Shown piece by piece: positions 36,619-44,183 of a stretch of 64,000 nucleotides of DNA. The translations under genes were made by a program, and so were the position numbers. Below the pieces are notes generated by a model. That model was not told the origin of the DNA and searched no databases. It worked only from the letters and a program-made list of their open reading frames with translations. Position 1 is the first letter of the stretch, and the number at the start of each line of letters is the position of its first letter. The DNA is from Dickeya lacustris (lineage in GTDB: Bacteria; Pseudomonadota; Gammaproteobacteria; Enterobacterales; Enterobacteriaceae). The stretch lies in the NCBI RefSeq assembly GCF_029635795.1, contig NZ_CP114280.1:1178001-1242000 (forward strand), given 5' to 3'.

Positions 36619-39295
36619 ACATCAATTGTCATCGACAGTAAAGGCGGCCAATGGCCGCTGGGGGCAGATTTTACCGGCATTAGGGATAAGCGTACCGGGA
36701 AATGGCAGGCATGGAGCCTGCCCAACATGCGGCGGGTCTGATCGTTTTCGGTTTGATGATAAACAGGGGCGCGGCACCTGGTTCTGTAATCAGTGCGGTC
36801 ATGGTGACGGCTTAGACCTGGTGCAACGGGTCAATGGCTATGACGCGAAAACTGCGGCTGATGCTGTGGCTGCCGTGCTGTCGTTACTGGTGGTGCAACA
36901 GCCTGCTGATTCGCCCGCCAGAAAGGATACTGACGATGGCGAAAAGCGCCGTCTGTTTCAGGCGACTTACCGGCATTTGCGGGCGCAGAGTACACCCGGC
37001 GACAGTGTATATCTCACCAGTAAAGGGTTAACGGGGCTGTCTTTGCCCCTGATTAGCCATGAGCAACGTAGCGGCGGTGTGGCCTTTCCTACCGGTTCGC
37101 TGCTGTTGCCGGTGAGCGATATCCACGGGCAGATTATCGGTGCTCAACTGATTAGCCCTTCGGGGGATAAGCGGCTGTTGCCAAATTCGGTACTGAGCGG
37201 GGGATTTATTGCTGTTCAGCCGGTGCCGGAAGCCATGCCAGAGCAGGTGACAATCACCGAAGGCTACGCCACAGCGTTAACCGTGGCCGCAATGACGGAG
37301 GGGATCACCGTGGCGGCGGTGGCCGCCAGTAATCTGCTGAATGTGGCGCAGGCGTTCCGGTTGCGCTGGCCGGAGGTTCGGCTGGTGATTGCCGGTGACA
37401 ATGATCTGATTGATGGTAAAGAAAACACCGGCAGGCAGTGGGCGGAGAAGGCTGCGAAAGCGGTCGATGGCTGGGTGACACTTCCCCCTACGCGCCATAA
37501 AGCTGATTGGGATGACTTTCGACAGGAGCATGGCCCGGAACGGGCCAAAGAAGCCTTTCGGGAGGAAATGGTGCTTTATGGCAAAGGTAAAACCCGTCTG
37601 CCGCAGGGGTTCCGGCTTACCCAGGAATATCTGTGGTTTGACAAGCAGGTGAACAAGTCCGATGGCGATGTGGAAATTCGTAATATCAAGATATGCAGCC
37701 CGCTGCGGGTAACAGCCATTACCTGTGACATTGACGGCAGCAACTACGGCCGCTTGTTGGAGTGGGAAGATACCAACGGCATCCAGAGAAAATGGGCGAT
37801 GCCGATGGAAATGCTGGGCGGCAGCGGGGAAGAGTTACGCCGGGTGCTGCTGGTTAATGGGCTGTCGTACATCAACACTAACGGCCAGGCGCGGGCGCAC
37901 CTGATGGAATATATCTCGTTGTGCAAGCCTGACCGCAAAGTGACCTGTGTAGACAAAACTGGCTGGCATGGTGCGGTATACGTGTTGCAGGACGAAGTGA
38001 TCGGCGATGAGGCGGATACGGTGATCCTGCAAACGGCCTGTGTTCAGGGGCGTGATTTTCGTACTGCCGGATCACTGGCGGACTGGCGTGAACAGGTCGC
38101 ACGGTATTGCGTGGGTAATGCCCGTGTTGCATTTGCAGTTAGCCTGGCTTTTGCTGCACCACTGCTGAAACTGGCCGGTGTCGGCGGCGGTGGTTATCAC
38201 CTGAAAGGGGAATCAACGGACGGCAAAACCACCACCATGAAAGTAGCAGCGTCAGTCTGTGGCGGCGCGGATTACTGGCATACCTGGCGAGCGACGGGCA
38301 ACGCGCTGGAAGGCACCGCCAGCCGCCGTAATGATGCCGCCCTGATGCTGGATGAAATCCGCGAAGTGGACGGGCGCGAAGCCGGAAATATCGCCTATAT
38401 GCTGGCGAACGGCCAGGGCAAAGCGCGGGCCAGAACGGACGGCAGTGTCAGGGAAACCAGCCGTTGGTGTCTGCTGTTTTTGTCTACCGGAGAATTATCG
38501 CTAGTGGAACATGCCGCCAATGCCGGGGAGCGAACCTATGCCGGGGTTGAAGTGCGGATGGTACAAATCCCCAGTGATTCCGGTAAATACGGCGTATTTG
38601 AAACATTGCACGGTTTTGCCGGAGGCAAGGCGCTGGCCGAGCATTTAGAGCAGGCGGTAACGCAATACCACGGCACGGCGTTTCGTGCCTGGCTGCATCA
38701 CCTGACGGCGGATTTGCCCGGTATGACGACCAAAGCCAAAAGCCTGTTAAAGACCTACACCCGCGAGATGACGCCGCAGGATGCCGGTAATCAGGTGGGC
38801 AGGGCGGTCACGCGCTTTGCGCTGGTGGCAATGGCCGGAGAGCTGGCAACCCAAGCCGGTATAACCGGTTGGCCTGCCGGGGAAGCATTGCAGGCGGCCA
38901 AAAGCTGCCTGGCGGCGTGGATGGCTGATCGTGGTCATGCAGCCAATCAGGAAGAAGCGGCCGCACTGGAGCAGGTGAAAACCTTTATGACGCGCAACCA
39001 GTTTAGCCGTTTTGCTGACTGGCATAACGAGCAAAGTCGCCCGTCCAATATGGTGGGGTTTCGTCAGGTGGTGAAAGGTGGCCACAGCAAAGAAGCCGTC
39101 ACGCTTTTCTATGTGCTGCCATCTGGCTGGAAAGAAATCTGTCAGGGGTTTGATGCCAAAAAGGTGGCGCAGTTGTGTGCCAGGGCGGGGTATCTGGACT
39201 TACCGGATGATGCCAGCCGGACACAGAAAAACATCCGCCTGCCAGAAATAGGCGTCAAGCGGGTGTACCAGTTTAACAGCAGCGTTTTAGGGTAA
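36608..39295 (+). CDS. Alpha-like primase-helicase (zinc ribbon, TOPRIM, DUF927)
   Basis: An 895-residue replication protein. The N-terminal zinc ribbon is C-P-T-C-G-G-S-D-R-F-R-F...W-F-C-N-Q-C-G-H-G-D (about 38-70). A TOPRIM-type block I-T-E-G-Y-A-T-A-L-T and V-I-A-G-D-N-D follows at about 215-265. The C-terminal DUF927 helicase has Walker A G-E-S-T-D-G-K-T-T at about 534-542 and Walker B A-L-M-L-D-E-I near 576. This matches P4 alpha in role: primer synthesis, unwinding and origin binding. The GTG at 36608 is chosen for its AAGGGGG and overlap with the previous gene. The iteron field directly downstream is its likely target. Confidence 0.85.
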   Translation: MTHKHQLSSTVKAANGRWGQILPALGISVPGNGRHGACPTCGGSDRFRFDDKQGRGTWFCNQCGHGDGLDLVQRVNGYDAKTAADAVAAVLSLLVVQQPADSPARKDTDDGEKRRLFQATYRHLRAQSTPGDSVYLTSKGLTGLSLPLISHEQRSGGVAFPTGSLLLPVSDIHGQIIGAQLISPSGDKRLLPNSVLSGGFIAVQPVPEAMPEQVTITEGYATALTVAAMTEGITVAAVAASNLLNVAQAFRLRWPEVRLVIAGDNDLIDGKENTGRQWAEKAAKAVDGWVTLPPTRHKADWDDFRQEHGPERAKEAFREEMVLYGKGKTRLPQGFRLTQEYLWFDKQVNKSDGDVEIRNIKICSPLRVTAITCDIDGSNYGRLLEWEDTNGIQRKWAMPMEMLGGSGEELRRVLLVNGLSYINTNGQARAHLMEYISLCKPDRKVTCVDKTGWHGAVYVLQDEVIGDEADTVILQTACVQGRDFRTAGSLADWREQVARYCVGNARVAFAVSLAFAAPLLKLAGVGGGGYHLKGESTDGKTTTMKVAASVCGGADYWHTWRATGNALEGTASRRNDAALMLDEIREVDGREAGNIAYMLANGQGKARARTDGSVRETSRWCLLFLSTGELSLVEHAANAGERTYAGVEVRMVQIPSDSGKYGVFETLHGFAGGKALAEHLEQAVTQYHGTAFRAWLHHLTADLPGMTTKAKSLLKTYTREMTPQDAGNQVGRAVTRFALVAMAGELATQAGITGWPAGEALQAAKSCLAAWMADRGHAANQEEAAALEQVKTFMTRNQFSRFADWHNEQSRPSNMVGFRQVVKGGHSKEAVTLFYVLPSGWKEICQGFDAKKVAQLCARAGYLDLPDDASRTQKNIRLPEIGVKRVYQFNSSVLG

Positions 39296-39321
39296 TTCTC
39301 GCGCGTATCTTATTTTTCTGA

Positions 39322-39509
39322 GGTAACAGAGGTAACACTGGTAACAGACAGGCAGGACAAGGGGGAAACCTGTTACCAGTAAGGCATAGTCACTGGTAAC
39401 AGTGGTAACACTTACAAGTTTGTTACCAGCGTTACCAGCAGGAATAAGACAGAGGTAACAGAGAAAAGTTAGATATATCAAGGCTGTTACCAGTGTTACC
39501 GCTGTTACC
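39322..39509. repeat. Iteron field: twelve GGTAACA elements, likely replication origin/crr
   Basis: Forward copies of GGTAACA start at 39322, 39331, 39340, 39395, 39404 and 39454; inverted copies (TGTTACC, one CGTTACC) start at 39371, 39421, 39430, 39485, 39494 and 39503. Within clusters the spacing is exactly 9 bp, and the field is nearly symmetrical (3 forward at left, 3 inverted at right). P4 alpha binds similar repeats at ori and crr. This fills the gap between primase and ogr. Confidence 0.8.
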
Positions 39510-39598
39510 ACGCGCAGAGAAGAGACAGACAATTGGAATGGCCGCTCGTAAGGGCTTTTTTCCTGGCGGGCGGTAGGTGAAGAAAAGGTGAGGAACTG

Positions 39599-39925
39599 AT
39601 GAGAGTAATGCGCGTGTATTGTCCTGAATGTAGTTCGCTGGCGGTGGTGCGAAAGACCAATCGCAAACATCCACAGATTGCCGATATCTACTGCGCCTGT
39701 AGCAATATGGAATGCGGTCACACGTTTGTGATGAACATGACCTTTTCACATACCTTAAGCCCCAGTGCGTTGACACATGGCCGACTGATGAAAAACATGA
39801 TTGATGCCATCGCACCAGACAAACGCCAGGAAATGATCGACCTGTTAAGCCAGGCACAGGATGACGACCAAAAGGTGAGTAGACCGCAAGGGCCGGTGAG
39901 CGCCACGGCGCAAAGTCGGCGCTGA
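39599..39925 (+). CDS. Ogr/Delta-type zinc-finger late transcription activator
   Basis: A 108-residue Ogr/Delta family protein. The zinc motif C-P-E-C (Cys8, Cys11) and C-S-N-M-E-C-G-H-T-F (about 33-42) is characteristic, as is R-K-T-N-R-K-H-P between. In P2/P4 these proteins bind upstream of late promoters with RNA polymerase; in satellites they let the element activate its own and helper late genes. GGTGAGGAACTG precedes the ATG. Its presence points to a P2-like helper. Confidence 0.88.
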   Translation: MRVMRVYCPECSSLAVVRKTNRKHPQIADIYCACSNMECGHTFVMNMTFSHTLSPSALTHGRLMKNMIDAIAPDKRQEMIDLLSQAQDDDQKVSRPQGPVSATAQSRR

Positions 39926-40355
39926 TAGGCTCCTTGTCTCTGTGTTCTCACCGTTCACGTTTTTCAGTGTGCTGAATATTGCCATTCGCGTGTAAGCCGC
40001 ATCCGGCAAGGGATTGCCGGAGCGTTGGCTGGTTTTATCGTGATCCCTTCGTTGCCGAAAAATCCACGCAAAATAAAAAATATCCTTTCCAGTCATGTAG
40101 ATAATCTCCAATTTGTATGGTATTTCCCTTCCCCCAAAAAGCCTGAAAACTGAAAAATGCTGAAATGTGTTTCAATCATTTCAGTCGGGCTGTGTACGCT
40201 GATAGCCCAGGCACCGCACGGGCTGGCGCTATGGTTTGTAGAAAAGGAAAACTGAAAAATTTCATGACTACGAAAACCGCAGGCGGGTGCGGTGTAGTGC
40301 CGATTTTGTCTGTTTCAGGTTTTTTTAAATGAAAAACAGTAGTATTCTTTTGTTC
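39926..40355. other. Gene-free region between ogr and the SLATT-RT unit; possible cos region
   Basis: No gene is visible. Structures seen: an 8-bp stem TCCGGCAA/TTGCCGGA at 40002-40021, an 8-bp stem CTGAAATG/CATTTCAG at 40160-40184, and a G-rich stretch at about 40283-40318 (GGCGGGTGCGGTG, then GTGCCGATTTTGT and TTTCAG) that recalls the P2/P4 cos sequence from memory. A cos site here would match P4 organisation, but this is unproven. Confidence 0.35.
40343..40348 (+). promoter_or_regulatory. Possible -10 element for the candidate RNA / SLATT-RT transcript
   Basis: TATTCT lies 8 bp before the first base of the closing stem at 40356; it matches four of six bases of TATAAT. The -35 region is only T-rich (around 40320-40326), so the promoter is tentative. 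Confidence 0.3.
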
Positions 40356-40472
40356 GAGACGTATCGCTTTGCGATCATCCAGCCTGCTGGGTGCAACTAA
40401 TTTTGGGAGGCTTGTCCTCTAGTTCTACTAGTCTGTTTACAGGCGTTACACGATTACTACCTAAGGCGTCTC
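40356..40472 (+). ncRNA. Candidate structured ncRNA upstream of SLATT-RT
   Basis: About 117 nt that can fold into a closed multi-branched RNA. GAGACG (40356-40361) pairs with CGTCTC (40467-40472). Inside are consecutive hairpins: ATCGC/GCGAT (40363-40375), ATCCAG/CTGGGT (40377-40392), GAGG/CCTC (40407-40419), TAG/CTA (40420-40430) and TCTG/CAGG (40432-40443), then about 22 unpaired nt before the closing strand. It ends 19 nt before the SLATT start and has no reading frame of its own. Several defence RT families use an ncRNA encoded next to the RT as template, so this may be the cognate template or a leader. Structure was drawn by eye; no covariation was tested. Confidence 0.42.
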
Positions 40473-40491
40473 ACTCTTTTAAGGACTAATA

Positions 40492-41055
40492 ATGACTAAT
40501 GCTTTCTCTGATAAAATATGGTGGACGCGTAAGGCTAAAATTAAATCTGAGCGTAGACTGTTGAATTTGGATTATTACTCTCAATTTTTATTACTTTGGT
40601 ATTCTTCTTTTTTAGTATCTTACTCGATTTATTCACTTGTGAAGCCTCCAACTAATGATAATGAATCAGTTATTATGGTCGCTTTATCTGTGTTAATTCT
40701 TGCGCTTACCCTATTCATCAATAATATGAATTATAAAGGGCGGGCGATGCTTATTAAACAATGTTATGAAAAGCTTAGTGTAATACACACAACCTCCCTA
40801 AGTTGTGAAAATGTTATTGAGTTAGATAAAGAGTATCAATCAATACTGGCAGCATCAGAAAATCATCTTGAAAGAGACTTCATCAAAGCAATAGTTGATG
40901 AGTATAGTAATACTAGCGATAAAACACTATTAACTAAGACTCCATCTTACTGGCATAAAATTCAAGTTTGGTTTTACATTTTTCGTAATGTGACTGTTTT
41001 TATATTACTATTTATTTTCCCTTTTGTGATTTTAATCTCTTTGCGAGGGGCTTAA
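40492..41055 (+). CDS. SLATT-domain membrane protein (predicted defence effector)
   Basis: A 187-residue membrane protein with the look of a SLATT domain: charged N-terminus (W-T-R-K-A-K-I-K-S-E-R-R-L-L), helix 1 about 27-49, helix 2 about 60-78, a central cytoplasmic helical region with K-E-Y-Q-S-I-L, and a C-terminal hydrophobic helix about 160-183. SLATT proteins are predicted pore-forming effectors of anti-phage systems, and comparative work has linked some to reverse transcriptases. The stop codon overlaps the RT start (TAATG), so the two are translationally coupled. The gene is very AT-rich compared with its flanks, a sign of transfer. Confidence 0.75.
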   Translation: MTNAFSDKIWWTRKAKIKSERRLLNLDYYSQFLLLWYSSFLVSYSIYSLVKPPTNDNESVIMVALSVLILALTLFINNMNYKGRAMLIKQCYEKLSVIHTTSLSCENVIELDKEYQSILAASENHLERDFIKAIVDEYSNTSDKTLLTKTPSYWHKIQVWFYIFRNVTVFILLFIFPFVILISLRGA

Positions 41056-42389
41056 TGAGTGCATTTGATGTTTTTAAAAAACACTTTAGAACTAAAAACC
41101 TCCAAAGAATTTATAAAGATGTTGTGTCTTTATCCTCTGCCTGTGGTGTGGATAATATGACACATGAGGTATTTTTGAGATTTCAAAAAGAAGAAATAAA
41201 AACAATTCGGCGAAAATGTCTTGCTGGGAATTATAAGTTTAATAAATACAAATTAAAACTTATTAGTAAAGGTAGAGGAAAAGCCCCTAGGGAAATATCT
41301 ATACCTACTATACGAGATAAGATTGCATTTCGCGCAATTTGTGATTTTTTACAAGAAGTTTATCAAGAAAATTTAGTCTTTGATTTACCACAAAATATGG
41401 TTTTAAGTCTAAAAAACGTCATGAGTGAAAATAAATATAATTACTTCATGAAATTTGACGTGGCTAATTTTTACCCTTCAGTGATTCATGATAAATTAAT
41501 AAGTAGACTACGAGCAAAAATTCGAGATGAGCGAATATTATCTTTGATACAAAGTGCTATTAGCTCAGCAACAGTATCTAAACCAAAACATGATGATTTG
41601 CTTTCAGAGCGAGGAGTCCCACAAGGATTATCGATTTCCAATATACTTGCGGCTATTTATTTACTAAATATTGATAACCATTTTCGTAATAATCCGGGGG
41701 TTAAATATTATAGATATGTCGATGATATAATGATTCTTTGTGACTCATCAGTTGCTCCAACGATAACGGATAGTCTGATATCTCGCTTCAGACGCTTGGG
41801 GCTAAATATTTACGATCCTAGAAAAAATCCAGAAAAATCTAGTGTTGGCTATCTGAATAGGGATGAGTTCGGATATTTAGGGTATTATTTTCTCGGCAAG
41901 AAAATTACGGCTAGAAAAGGGTCTGTTGAGAATCTACGGGAGTCGCTATTAGCTATATTTACAGGTTATAAGCACTCGAAACTAAAGAATCCTAAATTTT
42001 TAGAGTGGCGAATTAATTTAAGGGTTACAGGTTGTATATTTCTAAATAAATCAAAAGGGTGGATGTACTTCTTTTCAGAGATTGAAGATGAAGTTTTGCT
42101 ACATGAATTAGATGCTTTTTTGGAAAGGTTATGTAAAAGATTTTGTGTTAATTTAAAGTTAAAGTCGTTTGTGAGAACTTTTTATCAGATTAAGCATAAT
42201 CGACGTGAGACTAATTACATTCCCAATTTCGATAAGTATGACTTAGATCAAAAAGCATACGTATTGACTCATTATTTTAATAAAAGCGTGAAAAATATGG
42301 AGGATGAAGAAATTGAGTATCATTTTAATAAAAGAATATCTAGGCAAGTCAAAGATATTGAAACTGATGTTAAAGATGCTGGTTATTAA
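41055..42389 (+). CDS. Defence-type reverse transcriptase (UG/DRT-like), SLATT-associated
   Basis: A 444-residue reverse transcriptase. Motif order: R-E-I-S-I-P-T-I-R-D-K (domain 1), M-K-F-D-V-A-N-F-Y-P-S (motif A, about 131-141), E-R-G-V-P-Q-G-L-S-I-S-N (motif B, about 190-201), Y-Y-R-Y-V-D-D-I-M-I-L (motif C, about 217-227), F-G-Y-L-G-Y-Y-F (motif E). After about residue 290 comes a helical, basic C-terminal region with no maturase X/En domain, and no intron structure surrounds it, which argues against a group II intron. Retron hallmarks N-A-x-x-H and V-T-G were not found. AT-rich and coupled to SLATT. It most likely belongs to the unknown-group defence RTs; the exact class cannot be set by eye. 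Confidence 0.8.
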   Translation: MSAFDVFKKHFRTKNLQRIYKDVVSLSSACGVDNMTHEVFLRFQKEEIKTIRRKCLAGNYKFNKYKLKLISKGRGKAPREISIPTIRDKIAFRAICDFLQEVYQENLVFDLPQNMVLSLKNVMSENKYNYFMKFDVANFYPSVIHDKLISRLRAKIRDERILSLIQSAISSATVSKPKHDDLLSERGVPQGLSISNILAAIYLLNIDNHFRNNPGVKYYRYVDDIMILCDSSVAPTITDSLISRFRRLGLNIYDPRKNPEKSSVGYLNRDEFGYLGYYFLGKKITARKGSVENLRESLLAIFTGYKHSKLKNPKFLEWRINLRVTGCIFLNKSKGWMYFFSEIEDEVLLHELDAFLERLCKRFCVNLKLKSFVRTFYQIKHNRRETNYIPNFDKYDLDQKAYVLTHYFNKSVKNMEDEEIEYHFNKRISRQVKDIETDVKDAGY

Positions 42390-43545
42390 TAAAATCAGAA
42401 TACCAACGCAGCATTCTGCTACGGCCTTCTAAATACTGCGCATGATTATAAGTTCCACGGATGGAGTTTTTATCAACATGCGCAAGCTGCATTTCAATCC
42501 ATGCGCTGTTAAATCCGTGTTCATGCAAAATCGTACTCATGGTGTGGCGAAAACCATGACCGGTTAAACGTCCGTGATAACCCAGGTTTTTTATCACTTT
42601 GTTGATAGTGGCATCGCTTATCGGTTTTCTGGTGTCGTTTCTTCCTGGGAAAACGAATTCATAGTAACCGGTTAGTGTCTTTAACTCTTTCAGGATAGCG
42701 ATTGCCTGTGTAGACAGCGGCACCAGGTGCGGGCGTCGTTTTTTCATGCGCTCTTTCGGGATTTCCCACAACGCATTATCTAAATCAAATTCACCCCATT
42801 TTGCGGCACGCAGTTCAATGGTTCTTACGCCGGTCAGCATCAAAAGCTGTGTGGCGTATTTAGTTATCTTACTGCCGGTGTAATTGTTTAGCGCAGCGAC
42901 AAACTCAGGTAGCTCACTTTCGGTCAGGAACGGGAAGTGTTGGCTTTGAGGCTTATTCATGGCGCTGGCTAGATCAGGTGCCGGGTTGTACCTTGTACGT
43001 CCGGTCACGACCGCATAGCGGAAGACTTCACCACACCGGCGGCGGATCTTGCTGGCTTGCTCTAATGCCCCGCGTTTTTCGATTTTTTGCAGAACAGCCA
43101 AGAGTTCAAGTGGCGTGATTTGGTCTATCGGGCGTTTACCCAGGAACGGAAAAACTTCCTTTTCCAAATAGCGTATCACTTCTTTGGCATACCCTTCTGA
43201 CCAGGTTGATAGTTTCGAAGCGTGCCATTCTCTTGCTATGGCCTCGAAGGTATTTTCTGTAGAGAACTGAAGCGACAATTTTTCCGACCTGCGGGCATCG
43301 CTGGGGTTGATGCCGTTGGCTAACATCGCTTTAGCTTCATCTCGCTTCTTCCGCGCTTCAGCAAGGGATATGTTGTCATAGGTGCCAAACGAAATGAGCT
43401 TTGGCTTTCCGGCAAACCGGTAGCGGAAACGCCAGCCTTTAGTACCGGTGCTGTCGATCAGTAAAGACAGCCCATTGCCGTCGTTGAGGGTATAGGGTTT
43501 ATCCTGGGGTTTGGCCTTTTTGATTTTGATGTCAGTCAGCAACAT
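42370..43545 (-). CDS. int: P4-type tyrosine integrase
   Basis: A 391-residue tyrosine recombinase with the DUF4102 N-terminal arm-binding domain (L-T-D-I-K-I-K-K-A-K-P...L-N-D-G-N-G-L-S-L-L-I) and catalytic residues in T-G-V-R-T-I-E-L-R, H-G-F-R-H-T and the final Y-N-H-A-Q-Y. It would insert the element at the 3' end of the tRNA-Arg gene about 160 bp away and, with AlpA, excise it. It converges on the RT gene with a 20-bp overlap of their ends. Its GC content is higher than that of the cargo. Confidence 0.93.
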   Translation of the reverse strand: MLLTDIKIKKAKPQDKPYTLNDGNGLSLLIDSTGTKGWRFRYRFAGKPKLISFGTYDNISLAEARKKRDEAKAMLANGINPSDARRSEKLSLQFSTENTFEAIAREWHASKLSTWSEGYAKEVIRYLEKEVFPFLGKRPIDQITPLELLAVLQKIEKRGALEQASKIRRRCGEVFRYAVVTGRTRYNPAPDLASAMNKPQSQHFPFLTESELPEFVAALNNYTGSKITKYATQLLMLTGVRTIELRAAKWGEFDLDNALWEIPKERMKKRRPHLVPLSTQAIAILKELKTLTGYYEFVFPGRNDTRKPISDATINKVIKNLGYHGRLTGHGFRHTMSTILHEHGFNSAWIEMQLAHVDKNSIRGTYNHAQYLEGRSRMLRWYSDFINNQHL

Positions 43546-43547
43546 AT

Positions 43548-43726
43548 GTGTATAGAAAAAAGATCGAACCTGTCATATACACAATTTTATACACACAATG
43601 GCAGAGCTTCTATAGGCTTTGGTTGGATGGTGTAGGACAGGGATTTTTTCTTTTTGATTGTTTTTAAAGGATTTTTAGACTTGCTGAGAAGGTGTGAGAC
43701 GGGGTGGTGGCGTCCCCGACAGGAAT
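43548..43726. repeat. Right copy of 179-bp direct repeat, with int upstream sequence and att core
   Basis: Starts immediately upstream of the integrase start codon and ends inside the tRNA gene. It includes paired TATACACA motifs at 43576-43583 and 43588-43595, 12 bp apart, which could be arm-type integrase or AlpA sites and the int promoter. The att core is 43708-43726. Confidence 0.85.
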
Positions 43727-43782
43727 CGAACCTGTAACTAGCCCTTAGGAGGGGCTCGTTATATCCATTTAACTACGGGGAC
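43708..43782 (-). tRNA. argW: tRNA-Arg (anticodon CCU)
   Basis: Read on the minus strand: acceptor GTCCCCG pairs with CGGGGAC, anticodon stem AGCCC/GGGCT encloses loop CTCCTAA with anticodon CCT, and T-arm ACAGG/CCTGT with TTCGATT. Discriminator G and an encoded CCA follow. Its 3' part is the att core used by the satellite and is intact after insertion. tRNA-Arg(CCU) is a well-known integration target in enterobacteria. Confidence 0.95.
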
Positions 43783-43973
43783 GTAGCGGCGCTGATTATA
43801 CCAGATTTCATTGCGGCCATAAGTCTTTACTGGTGCGTTTGCTCACTCCGCCACCAATTTTGCCTTAAAATCCTTGGTACAAGCCGCTATTTGCGGTGCG
43901 GTAGCGATATTGCAGACGGTGTTAGCGGTTATGCTGTGGTGGCGCACAATTGGCGCTGGCGCTCTGCCATTGA

Positions 43974-44001
43974 TTGCCGCAGTATCCGCATCCGGTATAA
44001 T
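43974..44001 (+). promoter_or_regulatory. Probable mlaA promoter
   Basis: TTGCCG (43974-43979), a 16-bp spacer and a perfect TATAAT (43996-44001), about 180 bp before mlaA in an otherwise gene-free 400-bp interval. Confidence 0.6.
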
Positions 44002-44183
44002 CGTGCCCGTTTCTCAACGCCGTTTTTTAGCGTGTAGCTAAGGGGCGTTGGTGTTATTGAGTGGCTGGTGTGGCGGGCGATATCGTGCCCGGTGTATTAA
44101 AATAATGACATGTGGTTGTGTACGCTGGCGGCCAGGCAGCAATCTGTGCAGACTGCATGAAAGTTCGGCAGGGAGAGAAGGTT

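Larger units (their letters stand above)
32505..43726. mobile_element. P4-like phage satellite integrated in tRNA-Arg(CCU)
   Basis: About 11.2 kb between 19-bp att cores (TGGCGTCCCCGACAGGAAT) at 32505-32523 and 43708-43726; P4 itself is of similar size. Contents: AlpA regulator, P2-type capsid and gpO-like protease, Ash/Icd-like genes, alpha-like primase-helicase, iteron field, Ogr/Delta zinc finger, cargo, and a P4-type integrase next to the tRNA. No portal, terminase, tail or lysis genes are present, so it must depend on a helper phage, probably P2-like. The SLATT-RT pair occupies the int-proximal position where P4 satellites carry defence cargo. Confidence 0.88.

Noticed and set aside
39287..39857. 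Two minus-strand frames of about 140 codons opposite the iteron field and ogr
   Set aside because: They are kept open by the 9-bp repeats and by the antisense of ogr; no ribosome-binding site or protein-like composition.
41055..42389. Reverse transcriptase as a group II intron protein or diversity-generating element
   Set aside because: No maturase/X or endonuclease domain follows the RT core, no intron domain V-like structure flanks it, and no template/variable repeat pair or target gene was seen.
40356..42389. The RNA-SLATT-RT unit as a classical retron
   Set aside because: A closing stem could be read as a retron a1/a2 pair, but the RT lacks the N-A-x-x-H and V-T-G retron motifs and no msd-type long hairpin is visible. 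Kept open as an alternative, not called.
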